This document shows positions 24,725 through 38,116 of a stretch of 64,000 bases of DNA, piece after piece. The notes below the pieces were generated by a model, which made no database searches, was not told the DNA's origin, and saw nothing but the letters and a program-made list of their open reading frames with translations. The DNA is from Nocardioides baculatus (GTDB lineage: Bacteria; Actinomycetota; Actinomycetes; Propionibacteriales; Nocardioidaceae), in the NCBI RefSeq assembly GCF_016735675.1, contig NZ_JAERSG010000001.1, positions 992,001-1,056,000 on the forward strand. The letters run 5' to 3'. The position numbers were made by a program, and so were the translations under genes. Position 1 is the stretch's first letter; each line of letters opens with the position of its first letter.

Positions 24725-24784
24725 GCGGTGCGTGAGGAGGACCCACAGTCCTTGGCGGCCCCCTCACACACCGCTCAGTGCAGG
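24725..24784. terminator. inverted repeat downstream of aldo/keto reductase gene
   Basis: GCGGTGCGTGAGG (24725-24737) pairs with CCTCACACACCGC (24772-24784) with one mismatch. It begins just after the reductase stop (24786, minus strand) and ends before the MFS start. The loop is long (34 nt), so a terminator role is tentative. Confidence 0.4.
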
Positions 24785-24785
24785 A

Positions 24786-25628
24786 TCAGGGGATCCAGTC
24801 GAAGGTGTCGGGGTTGGGGCCCATCCGGCCGGCCTCGCCGCTGTCGAGCTCGTCGATGGCGGCCATGTGGGTCGGCTCGAGCTCGAAGTCGAAGATCTCG
24901 AAGTTCTGCTTCATCCGGTCGGCATTCATCGACTTCGGGAAGATGATGTCGCCCCGCTGCACGTGCCAGCGCAGCGTGACCTGGGCCGGCGTACGGCCGA
25001 CGAGGGAGGCGATCTCGCCGATGGTGTCGTCGTCGACGACCTTGCCCTGCGCGATCGGCGACCACGCCTCGGTCAGGATGCCGTGCGCCTTGTTGGCGGC
25101 GCGCACGTCCTCGTTGGCGAAGAACGGGTGCACCTCGACCTGGTTGACGACTGGCACGACGCCGGTCTCCTCGACGATGCGGTCGAGGTGGGCGGGCTGG
25201 AAGTTCGAGACGCCGATGCTGCGGGTCTTGCCGGCCTCCTGTGCCTCGATCAGCGCACGCCAGGTCTGCACGAAGTCACCGTCGTAGCGCGTGGGGAGCG
25301 GCCAGTGGATGAGGAAGAGGTCGACCTGTTCGAGGCCGAGCCGCTCCAGCGAGGCGTCGATCTCGCGACGCGCGTCGTCAGGGAGGTGGAAGGTGTTGTT
25401 GAGCTTCGTCGTGACGTAGAGGTCGTCGCGGTCGAAGCCGGACTCGCGGATCGCCTCGCCGACGCCCGCCTCGTTGCCGTACATCTGTGCGGTGTCGATG
25501 TGGCGGTAGCCGGCGTCGAGCGCCTTCGTGACCGTGGCCGCGGTCTCGGGCGGCGGCACCTGGAAGACACCGAAGCCGAGCTGGGGGATGGACGTGCCGT
25601 CGTGGAGCGTGAGGTTCGGAACAGTCAT
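24786..25628 (-). CDS. aldo/keto reductase (2,5-diketo-D-gluconate reductase-like)
   Basis: This 280-residue TIM-barrel reductase starts MTVPNLTLHDGTSIPQLGFG. The catalytic tetrad is visible: Asp in HIDTAQMYGNE, Tyr in the same segment, Lys in VTTKLNN and His in FLIHWPLP. GVSNFQPAHLDRI and IIFPKSMNADRMKQN are the NADPH-binding signatures. The proteins reduce aldehydes and ketones; in actinobacteria such copies are usually broad-specificity. The frame extends upstream, but only the ATG at 25628 fits the family. It is divergent from the M3 peptidase gene. Confidence 0.92.
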   Translation of the reverse strand: MTVPNLTLHDGTSIPQLGFGVFQVPPPETAATVTKALDAGYRHIDTAQMYGNEAGVGEAIRESGFDRDDLYVTTKLNNTFHLPDDARREIDASLERLGLEQVDLFLIHWPLPTRYDGDFVQTWRALIEAQEAGKTRSIGVSNFQPAHLDRIVEETGVVPVVNQVEVHPFFANEDVRAANKAHGILTEAWSPIAQGKVVDDDTIGEIASLVGRTPAQVTLRWHVQRGDIIFPKSMNADRMKQNFEIFDFELEPTHMAAIDELDSGEAGRMGPNPDTFDWIP

Positions 25629-25690
25629 ACCTGTCTCTACCCGTCGACCTCGCTCCGTATTCCGCTGGACGTGAGGTCGTGGACGGGTCC

Positions 25691-25705
25691 TAGGCTCGGA
25701 GCGTG
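25691..25705 (+). promoter_or_regulatory. -10 box of leaderless M3 peptidase gene
   Basis: TAGGCT (25691-25696) ends 6 nt before GTG 25703. In actinobacteria a TANNNT box at this distance typically means transcription starts at the first base of the start codon; no ribosome site precedes it. Confidence 0.6.
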
Positions 25706-27625
25706 ACCCACGACACCGCATCCGCCCCCGTTCCCCTCCAGCTCCCCGGCTCCGGCGACTGGCTCGCGTGGGTGGCCGAGCGGACCGAGGGCCAGCTCGC
25801 CGAGGCCAAGCGACACGTCGCGGAGGTCAAGGCCGGCGACGGCGACGTCCTGGCGGCGTGGAACCGCGCCGAGACCGCGATCGCCAACGCCGAGGTCGCG
25901 CACCTCTGGTCCGAGGTCCACCCCGATGCCGCCGTCCGCGACCGCGCCGACGAGCTCAGCCAGGAGGTGCAGAAGTACGTCACCGAGCTCGGGCAGGACC
26001 GCGACCTCTTCGCCGTCCTCGACGCCCTGCCCACCGAGGGCCTCGACGACGATGCCCGCCGGGTCCTCGAGCACACGCTCCGCGACTTCCGCCGCGCCGG
26101 TGTGGACCGGGACGACGCGACCCGCGACCGGCTCCGCGAGCTCAGCGAGACCGGCGTGAAGCTGTCCCAGGACTTCGGCCGCAACATCCGCGACGACGTC
26201 CGCTCGATCCGCATCGCGCCGGAGCGGCTGGCCGGACTCCCCGACGACTACCGCGAGGCGCACCCGGCCGGCGACGACGGGCTCGTGACCATCACCACCG
26301 ACTACCCCGACCTCGTCCCGTTCACCACCTTCGGCTCCGACGGTGAGGCCCGCCACGAGCTGGCCCTGGCGCAGAACAACGTCGCCTGGCCCGCCAACGA
26401 CCGGGTGCTGCAGGACCTCCTCGCCGTTCGCCGCGAGACCGCCGCGCTGCTCGGCTACGCGTCGTGGCCCGACTTCGACACCGAGGTCAAGATGATCGGC
26501 AGCGGCCAGGCCGTCGCCGACTTCATCGAACGCATCAGCGCCGCGGCCGTCGAGCGCGCCGAGGAGGAGGTCGCGGTCCTGCTGGAGCGCAAGCGGGTCG
26601 ACGACCCGGGCGCCGACACCGTGGCGACCTACGACTCGCGCTACTACGCCGAGCTCGTGCGCCGTGAGCAGTACGACGTCGACGGCCAGGTCGTGCGCAC
26701 GTACTTCCCGTTCGAGCAGGTCCGCCAGGGCCTCCTCGACGTCACCAGCCGGCTGTTCGGCCTCGAGTGGACCCCGGTCTCCCGCGAGGACGCCGGCATC
26801 TGGCACGACGAGGTCGCGAGCTACGACGTCGGTCTCGACGGCCGCCGCATCGGGCGCATCCACCTCGACCTCCACCCGCGCGAGGGCAAGTTCAAGCACG
26901 CCGCACAGTTCGACATGGTCAAGGGCGTCGCCGGCCACCAGCTCCCCGAGGGCGTGCTGGTCTGCAACTTCGCCCGCGGCCTGATGGAGCACGACGAGGT
27001 CGTCACCCTGTTCCACGAGTTCGGCCACCTCGTCCACCACGTCCTCGGTGGCCAGGGCCAGTGGGTGCAGTTCTCGGGGGTCGCCACCGAGTGGGACTTC
27101 GTCGAGGCCCCCAGCCAGATGCTCGAGGAGTGGGCCTGGGACGCCGACGTGCTCGCGACCTTCGCCCGCAACGCCGCAGGGGAGACGATCCCGGCCGAGC
27201 TGGTCGCGGCGATGCGCCGGGCCGACCAGTTCGGCAAGGGCATCTACGCCGTGCACCAGATGTCCTACGCCGCCCGGTCCTACTTCTTCCACGCCGGCCA
27301 GCACGACGACCTCACGGCCTACGGCGACGAGCTCCAGCGCCGCTACTCGGTCTTCCCGCCGCTCGAGGGTGCGCACATGCACTGCGCCTTCGGCCACCTC
27401 GACGGCTACTCGTCGGGTTACTACACCTACATGTGGTCGCTCGTGATCGCGAAGGACCTGTTCTCGGCCTTCGACGCAGGCGACATGTTCGCCCCCGACG
27501 TCGCCCACGCCTACCGCGACAAGGTGCTCGGCATGGGCGGTCGCAAGGACGCGGCCGACCTCGTCGCCGACTTCCTGGGCCGGCCCTACTCCTTCGACAG
27601 CTGGGCTGCCTGGCTCGCTGAGTGA
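25703..27625 (+). CDS. M3 family oligopeptidase (thimet/PepF-like)
   Basis: This 640-residue cytoplasmic protein has the zinc motif LFHEFGHLVHH at about residue 438 with the third ligand in SQMLEEWAWD, as in thimet oligopeptidase and Dcp. The N-terminal two thirds are helical (RDFGRNIRDDVRSIRI-like stretches) and the C-terminal YSSGYYTYMWSLVIAKDLF is the typical M3 end motif. These enzymes cut short peptides. The start GTG is supported by the leaderless promoter just before it. It is monocistronic between divergent and convergent neighbours. Confidence 0.93.
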   Translation: MTHDTASAPVPLQLPGSGDWLAWVAERTEGQLAEAKRHVAEVKAGDGDVLAAWNRAETAIANAEVAHLWSEVHPDAAVRDRADELSQEVQKYVTELGQDRDLFAVLDALPTEGLDDDARRVLEHTLRDFRRAGVDRDDATRDRLRELSETGVKLSQDFGRNIRDDVRSIRIAPERLAGLPDDYREAHPAGDDGLVTITTDYPDLVPFTTFGSDGEARHELALAQNNVAWPANDRVLQDLLAVRRETAALLGYASWPDFDTEVKMIGSGQAVADFIERISAAAVERAEEEVAVLLERKRVDDPGADTVATYDSRYYAELVRREQYDVDGQVVRTYFPFEQVRQGLLDVTSRLFGLEWTPVSREDAGIWHDEVASYDVGLDGRRIGRIHLDLHPREGKFKHAAQFDMVKGVAGHQLPEGVLVCNFARGLMEHDEVVTLFHEFGHLVHHVLGGQGQWVQFSGVATEWDFVEAPSQMLEEWAWDADVLATFARNAAGETIPAELVAAMRRADQFGKGIYAVHQMSYAARSYFFHAGQHDDLTAYGDELQRRYSVFPPLEGAHMHCAFGHLDGYSSGYYTYMWSLVIAKDLFSAFDAGDMFAPDVAHAYRDKVLGMGGRKDAADLVADFLGRPYSFDSWAAWLAE

Positions 27626-27656
27626 GCCGGGAGCAGGGCCGGCACGGTGAGGGGGA

Positions 27657-31197
<3,541 letters not shown>

Positions 31198-31289
31198 GAG
31201 TTCGGGCCCGAGGCCCGAGGATGGATTGGGTGTTGCGGACCACTGCACAAGTTCGCAATCGCGCGGATTAGCGTCAATGGACCTCGAAC

Positions 31290-31361
31290 TGCAGGTTCGT
31301 GCAGCGCGAGAACCTGCACCGTTCGGTCGACGATCGACACAACTGTCCGATCATCGGACAG
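31290..31361. promoter_or_regulatory. two palindromes upstream of the M4 protease
   Basis: TGCAGGTTC (31290-31298) faces GAACCTGCA (31310-31318), and CTGTCCGAT (31343-31351) faces ATCGGACAG (31353-31361), both perfect. They lie in the 204-bp spacer between the SGNH hydrolase stop and the M4 start. They may be operators for the protease gene or ends of the SGNH transcript. Confidence 0.4.
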
Positions 31362-31401
31362 CGAGGGAATCGCGTGGCCCGTGAGCGGATGGACGAACGG
31401 A

Positions 31402-32175
31402 TCAGCGGCTGAGGACGGCCGGCCGCGCGGGAGTCAGCGCGGCGATCCGGTCGGCAACGGTGTCGCCGAACTCGCGGTGACCGTCGGTCGTCAGGTGGAG
31501 CCGGTCCTCGAGGTAGGGCAGGTCGAGGTCGCTCGTACGGACGTAGGGCACGCCGTACTCCGCTGCGAGGCGGGCCAGGAGCGTGTCGACCCGCGGCACG
31601 GCCCGCGAGCGGGAGGGGGCGCCGGCCGGGCCGACGACCACGACACGGTGGCCGGCCAGGTCGGTCATCAGGTCACGGAAGCCGCGGTCGATCGCAGCCG
31701 TGGGCTGGTCGTAGTCGTTGAGGCCGCCCTCGACGACGACCAGCGACGGCCGCATCGCCAGGGCGGTGGCGGCGCGGTCGTGGAACGAGACGCGACCGCA
31801 GAGGCTCGCCCGGGCGCTGAAACCGGAGCCGGAGAACCCGGCGACATGGACCTCGCCCGGCAGCCGTTCGGCCCACGACTCGGCGAGGTCGTCCTGGCCG
31901 AGCCCGACGGACCACGAGTCGCCGATGACCAGGACCCGCTCACCGCTGCCGGTGACGATGCGCGTCCGCTCGCGTGCGTCGATGCGGTGCTGCTGGCAGC
32001 GGGTCGCACCGGCACCCGCGCGGTCGGCGACGTAGAACGCGATGAGGGCAGCGAGCAGCAGCACGACGACTGAGGCGCCGGTCAGCCGACGCAGGTTCCC
32101 CCGATGGAGCACGGTGAAAGTGTGCGGCCTCCTCGCCCGATGACGTAGCCGATTCGCCGAAAGTAGGGGGAACAT
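31402..32175 (-). CDS. membrane-anchored SGNH/GDSL hydrolase
   Basis: From ATG 32175 the protein has 257 residues. A transmembrane helix (ASVVVLLLAALIAFYV, about 36-51) follows a basic N-terminus, so the catalytic domain is outside. Block I VIGDSWSVGL holds the nucleophile Ser, GFSGSGFSA provides the Gly, GGLNDYDQP the Asn, and LTTDGHREFG the Asp/His pair. Members cleave esters, often acetyl or acyl groups on lipids or glycans; the substrate is unknown. The exact start is uncertain, as no ribosome site is clear. Confidence 0.85.
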   Translation of the reverse strand: MFPLLSANRLRHRARRPHTFTVLHRGNLRRLTGASVVVLLLAALIAFYVADRAGAGATRCQQHRIDARERTRIVTGSGERVLVIGDSWSVGLGQDDLAESWAERLPGEVHVAGFSGSGFSARASLCGRVSFHDRAATALAMRPSLVVVEGGLNDYDQPTAAIDRGFRDLMTDLAGHRVVVVGPAGAPSRSRAVPRVDTLLARLAAEYGVPYVRTSDLDLPYLEDRLHLTTDGHREFGDTVADRIAALTPARPAVLSR

Positions 32176-32199
32176 CAGGGTTGCGGGCACGCGCGCGAA

Positions 32200-32229
32200 G
32201 GGCCCGGCCGTCCGAGGACGACCGGGCCC
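32200..32229 (-). terminator. terminator-like hairpin after the Gly-rich protein gene
   Basis: GGGCCCGGCCGTCC (32200-32213) pairs with GGACGACCGGGCCC (32216-32229) with one mismatch. It lies 18 nt after the stop of the Gly-rich gene (32248) on the minus strand and before the SGNH start. Confidence 0.65.
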
Positions 32230-32247
32230 CACGCTGTGGTCAGCCGA

Positions 32248-34059
32248 TCAGGGGTTGATGCTCTTGACCGTCTCGCACCCGCCACCGCCGGTGTCGCGAC
32301 CGCCGCCGCCGTTGCAGACGTCCTTGCGTCCGCCCCCGCCGTTCAGCTTGTCGCCCTTGCCGCCGCCCTTCACGGAGTCGTTGCCGCCTCCGCCCCGGAG
32401 CGTGTCGCGGCCGCCGTTGCCCCGCAGCTTGTCCTTGCCGCCCTGGCCCACGATCTTGTCCTTGCCGGCCTGCCCGAAGAGGCTGTCGTTGCCGGCTCCG
32501 CCGCGGATGGTGTCGTTGCCGCCACCGCCGCAGACGATGTCGTTGCCGCCCAGCCCGCGGATCCGGTCGTTGCCCTGGAGGGCGCTGATCACGTCGCGGC
32601 CGGACGTGCCGACGAGGACGTCGTTGCCCGTGGTGCCGAGGATCGTCACGTCCTGGCCCCGGCACGTGCCCTTGTCGACGACCGGCGGCGGGGGCACCAC
32701 CTTGGGCACGCTCACGACGGTGCCGCCGTTGTTGTAGACGCCGGGCTCGATTCCCTGGCCGGCCTGACCGTTGACCTCGGCGGTGTCGCCGAGCCCGCCG
32801 GCCCCGCCGGTGACGGTGTTGCCCGCGAAGCTGGAGCCTTCGACCACGCGCACGGTGCCGCTGTTGTTGAAGACGGCGCCGCCGATGCCGGCCCCGCCGC
32901 CGCCTCCGCCGCCGAAGCTGTTGGCGCCGACGGCGCCGCCGCCGTTGCCGCCGCCGGTGCCACCAAGACCAGCGACCTCACCGTCGGAGGTGTCCCCGTT
33001 GGCGTCGGCACCGCCGCCGCCGCCGCCGAAGCCGCCGTTGCCGCCGGAGCCGTCCTCGCCGCCACCGCCGCCGCCGCCGCCGAAGCCGCCGATGCCGCCC
33101 TTCTTCATCACGATCTCGTTGTCGTTCTCGCCGGCGCCGCCGCCGCCGCCGCCGATGCCGCCGTTGCCGCCGTTGGCCTCGTCGGCGCCACCGCCGCCGC
33201 CGCCACCGAGGCCGCCGTCAGCACCGTTGGTGGGGACGCCGTCGTCGCCGCCCGCGCCGCCGTTCTCGACGCCGCCGACGCCCGGGTCGGTGGTCGGCGC
33301 GCCGCCGTCGCCCGTCGTACCGCCGCCGCCGCTGCCGTCCCCGGACTCGTTCGTCGGGCCGCCCGTGCCGCCCCAGCCGCCACCGCCGGCGGCGCCGTCG
33401 CCACCGTCCGTGCCGCTGTCGCCACCGTTGCCGCCCATGCCGCCACCGCCGGCGCCACCGCCGTCGTCCTCGCCGCCGGCGTTGATGGCACCGTCGCCGC
33501 CGTTGCCGCCCTGCGCGGTGTTGCCCGTGATGGAGCCGTCGATGGTCAGGGTGCCGAGGTTGAAGACGCCGCCGCCGAGGCCGGCGCCGCCGCCTCCACC
33601 GCCACCGTTGTCGCCCTCGCCACGGTCGGTCCCGCCGTTGCCGCCGCGGGCCAGACCGCCCGTGAGGGTCACCTCCTGCAGCGTGAGGTTGGCGCCCGCG
33701 GCCACCGTGACGAGCCGGAAGGCCGGAGCTGCGGGTGCGCGGCTGATGGTCGAGCCGTTGCCGTCGATGACCAGCTCGGAGGTGATCGTCGGGAGACCGG
33801 TCGGGCCGTAGTAGGTGTTGTCCACGGCGGTGAGCTGGTAGCCGCAGCCGGCCGTCAGCTCGAGGGTGTCCGCCCCGGCGCTGGCGTTGGCCGCGGTGAT
33901 CGCGGCGACCAGGGCAGGGGTGTTGCACGCGACCGGCACCGTGGCGGCAGCAGCGGTCTGCGCCGATCCCTGTGCCGGCGGTGAGAGAACCGTGGAGGCG
34001 AGCACGCCGCTGCTGGCGAGTGCCAGCAGCGAAGCCCGAGTGAGACGTGATCTGGTCAT
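32248..34059 (-). CDS. secreted Gly-rich protein with RTX-like C-terminal repeats
   Basis: This 603-residue protein has a Sec signal (MTRSRLTRASLLALASSGVLAS...). Residues about 40-130 look like the start of a right-handed beta-helix (LELTAGCGYQLTAVDNTYYG, LVIDGNGSTISRAP, LTLQEVTLTGGLA). About 300 residues of GGNGG/GGGGG repeats follow, giving strongly biased, C/G-repeat DNA. The C-terminus (about 455-603) has RTX-like units such as GTTGNDVLVG, GGGGNDTIRG and GQAGKDKIVG; the last units replace Asp by Lys or Arg, so calcium binding may be partial. Four to six Cys near the ends could form disulfides. It is likely a surface protein; function unknown. Confidence 0.82.
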   Translation of the reverse strand: MTRSRLTRASLLALASSGVLASTVLSPPAQGSAQTAAAATVPVACNTPALVAAITAANASAGADTLELTAGCGYQLTAVDNTYYGPTGLPTITSELVIDGNGSTISRAPAAPAFRLVTVAAGANLTLQEVTLTGGLARGGNGGTDRGEGDNGGGGGGGAGLGGGVFNLGTLTIDGSITGNTAQGGNGGDGAINAGGEDDGGGAGGGGMGGNGGDSGTDGGDGAAGGGGWGGTGGPTNESGDGSGGGGTTGDGGAPTTDPGVGGVENGGAGGDDGVPTNGADGGLGGGGGGGADEANGGNGGIGGGGGGAGENDNEIVMKKGGIGGFGGGGGGGGEDGSGGNGGFGGGGGGADANGDTSDGEVAGLGGTGGGNGGGAVGANSFGGGGGGGAGIGGAVFNNSGTVRVVEGSSFAGNTVTGGAGGLGDTAEVNGQAGQGIEPGVYNNGGTVVSVPKVVPPPPVVDKGTCRGQDVTILGTTGNDVLVGTSGRDVISALQGNDRIRGLGGNDIVCGGGGNDTIRGGAGNDSLFGQAGKDKIVGQGGKDKLRGNGGRDTLRGGGGNDSVKGGGKGDKLNGGGGRKDVCNGGGGRDTGGGGCETVKSINP

Positions 34060-34243
34060 GAAGGAGTCATCGCTTCCGATCCGGGTTCGTCGCTCCTCGC
34101 CGGCGACGACTGTGCCGCCGAGGGGCGACGCACCACAGCGGTACTCCGTTCTAGTCCCGTGCCCCGGGTGGTCGCCAGAGCCGCGACGCGTGGTCTAGTC
34201 ACCTGCCCCGCAGCCGATCGGCTGGACGGGGACCTCACGGCCC

Positions 34244-34259
34244 TAGGGTGTTCGCCGTG
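34244..34259 (+). promoter_or_regulatory. -10 box of leaderless GNAT gene
   Basis: TAGGGT (34244-34249) is followed after 7 nt by GTG 34257. The same box and spacing recur before 39831. This favours GTG 34257 over the GTG at 34248, which overlaps the box. Confidence 0.6.
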
Positions 34260-35072
34260 ACCCCCGACGACCTCCTGGCGGCGTACGACGACCAGCTCCG
34301 CACGGATGCGGAGATGGCCCGCGCGATCGAGGTGACCCGCGTGGGGCCGCTCCTGTGCGCGATCTTCGACCACGGCGGCTTCGTCAGCTACCGCGACCTC
34401 GGCGGCATCGACGGCGACGAGCTCGACGGGCTCATCGAGCGGGTGGTCGCGCACTACCGCGAGGACACCGACGTCGACTCGTTCGAGTGGAAGTCGCGCG
34501 GCCACGACCTGCCCGCCGACCTCGGGGAGCGGCTGGTCGCCCACGGCCTCGTCGCCGAGCCGGTCGAGACCGTGATGATCGGCGAGGCGTCGCTGCTCGC
34601 GGTCGACGTACCCCTCGAGGAGACGCCCGACGGCCCCGTCGTCGTACGACGCATCGTTCCCGGCCCGTCGGCGGCGGACGACGTGTCGCGGATGTTGGAG
34701 GCCCAGGAGTCGGTGTTCGGCACCGGTCGCGGCCCGTCGGTGGCCTCGTCCCTGGCCGAGCTCGAGTCGGACGCGTCGGAGCTCTGGATCGCCGAGGTCG
34801 GCGGCCGGGTGGTGTCGGGCGGCCGGCTGACGCCCGTCGAGGGCACCGAGTTCGCCGGCGTCTGGGGCGGCTCGACCCTGCCCGGGTTCCGCGGCCGCGG
34901 CATCTACCGCGCACTGGTCTCGGCCCGCGCGTCGTCCGCGCTGGACCGCGGGGTGCGGTTCATCCACTCCGACTGCACCGACATGTCGCGCCCGATCCTC
35001 GAGCGCTCCGGCCTCCGCGCGGTCACGACCACGACGCCCTACGTCTGGACGCGTCAGGCCAGAGGGGTGTAG
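34257..35072 (+). CDS. GNAT family N-acetyltransferase
   Basis: This 271-residue protein starts VTPDDLLAAYDDQLRTDAEM. The N-terminal half is less conserved; the C-terminal half has the GNAT core: SELWIAEVGGRVVSGGRLTPVEG, then GGSTLPGFRGRGIYRALVS with the R/Q-x-x-G-x-G/A acetyl-CoA loop, then GVRFIHSDCTDMSRPILERSG. The acceptor is unknown. The start was chosen by the leaderless promoter. The last 19 bases overlap the convergent Dabb gene. Confidence 0.85.
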   Translation: MTPDDLLAAYDDQLRTDAEMARAIEVTRVGPLLCAIFDHGGFVSYRDLGGIDGDELDGLIERVVAHYREDTDVDSFEWKSRGHDLPADLGERLVAHGLVAEPVETVMIGEASLLAVDVPLEETPDGPVVVRRIVPGPSAADDVSRMLEAQESVFGTGRGPSVASSLAELESDASELWIAEVGGRVVSGGRLTPVEGTEFAGVWGGSTLPGFRGRGIYRALVSARASSALDRGVRFIHSDCTDMSRPILERSGLRAVTTTTPYVWTRQARGV

Positions 35073-35347
35073 TCGATCTCGAGGAAGTCGGCGACCTCGG
35101 GCACCCATCGCTCGGCCACGAACGCGCGATGCACCGGGTGCTCGTCGTAGCCGGCGTACGCCTCCTCGTCGGCGAACTCCATCGAGAGGCCGAACGCGAA
35201 GTCGTTCTTCGCGCTGGTCTGCCGCAGCTGCTCGAACGCCTCGACCCCCGGGATGTCGGCCAGCGCCCGAGCGGCGGCGAGGAAGTCGAGCTCCTCGGCC
35301 GAGCCGGCGGCGTGGTGGAGGCGGAAGGCGACGGTGTGCCGGATCAT
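35054..35347 (-). CDS. stress-responsive alpha/beta barrel (Dabb) protein
   Basis: This 97-residue protein starts MIRHTVAFRLHHAAGSAEE and has the compact Dabb ferredoxin-like fold: a first strand IRHTVAFRL, a middle helix, FAFGLSMEFADEEAYAGYDEHPVHRAFV and a final strand VADFLEIDY. Such proteins form dimeric barrels; some are enzymes, most are uncharacterised. It lies just upstream of the dnaK promoter, in the other direction. Confidence 0.88.
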   Translation of the reverse strand: MIRHTVAFRLHHAAGSAEELDFLAAARALADIPGVEAFEQLRQTSAKNDFAFGLSMEFADEEAYAGYDEHPVHRAFVAERWVPEVADFLEIDYTPLA

Positions 35348-35443
35348 GCGGCCAAGGCTAGGCCTCGCGGAGGGGCCGGCTCGAAAATAGTCGCCGGATC
35401 CGGGAACACCTCGCCCCGCCATGCGTTGAACCACATGAACAGA

Positions 35444-35464
35444 CTTGAGTGAGATCGACTCAAC
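35444..35464. promoter_or_regulatory. HAIR (HspR-binding) site upstream of dnaK
   Basis: CTTGAGT-N7-ACTCAAC (35444-35464) matches the known HspR inverted repeat CTTGAGT-N7-ACTCAAG in all but the last base. It lies about 85 bp before the dnaK start. HspR is encoded as the last gene of this operon, which implies feedback repression together with DnaK. Confidence 0.9.
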
Positions 35465-35547
35465 TGTTTTGCCTCCTGGCTCGCAGCGCGGCAGGATGGC
35501 AGCAGCGCCAGCAGGCATCCACAGCATCTATGCAGGAGGTAACAACC

Positions 35548-37427
<1,880 letters not shown>

Positions 37428-37431
<4 letters not shown>

Positions 37432-38081
37432 CCGAGCGTCCCAGCGACCTCCCGGAGGGGGAGCCCACCGCGGCTCCCTCTCCGGAGGGCGCGCCCTCCG
37501 ACGAGGCCACCGGCTTCGGCGACGCGGCCGGCGAGATGACCGATGCCACCGAGGTCGAGGCCCAGGTCGAGGGCGACGCCGTCGCCGGCTCCGACCCGGG
37601 CACGGCCGAGGAGCAGGGCCGAGACGAGCGCCAGGAGCAGGACGAGGTCTCCGCCCTGCGCGGCAACGTCGCCAGCCTCACCAACGACCTCCAGCGGCTG
37701 CAGGCCGAGTACGCCAACTACCGCAAGCGCGTCGACCGTGACCGCCAGCAGGTCGCGGACTCGGCGTCCTACAAGGCGCTCACCCCGGTGATCGAGGTGC
37801 TCGACACGATCGACCGCGCCAAGGAGCACGGCGAGCTCGACGGCGGCTTCAAGACCGTCGCCGACCAGCTCGAGCGGGTCGTCGCTGCCTCAGGCCTGGT
37901 GCGCTTCGGTGCGGTCGGGGAGGCGTTCGACCCGACGCTCCACGAGGCGCTCAGCCACCTCGGCACCGAGGAGGGGGTCGAGGTGACGACCATCAAGCAC
38001 GTCGCCAAGGCCGGCTACACGATGGGCGACCGCGTCGTGCGCGCCGCCCAGGTCCTCGTGGTCGACCCCGTCGAGGGCTGA
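37428..38081 (+). CDS. grpE: nucleotide exchange factor GrpE
   Basis: This 217-residue protein has a long acidic, disordered N-terminus (about 1-75), the coiled-coil helix [30 protein letters not shown], and the beta-wing domain with [19 protein letters not shown] and [17 protein letters not shown], as in GrpE dimers that release ADP from DnaK. GTG 37428 overlaps the dnaK stop. The protein is longer than E. coli GrpE only through the acidic N-terminal extension, which actinobacterial homologues also have. Confidence 0.97.
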
Positions 38082-38116
38082 CCACCACGCGATGAGAGGG
38101 AGGAGGGGGTTCATCC

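Noticed and set aside
32260-33640. Possible CRISPR-like regular repeats
   Set aside because: The periodicity is short GGC-type codon repeats of the Gly-rich protein, with no conserved spacer-repeat alternation.
32236-33984. 582-codon Ala/Val-rich and 346-codon Pro-rich plus-strand frames opposite the Gly-rich gene
   Set aside because: The complement of GGC/GGN repeats necessarily reads as Ala- or Pro-rich frames. They have no signal peptide or ribosome site, whereas the minus frame has both a Sec signal and RTX repeats.
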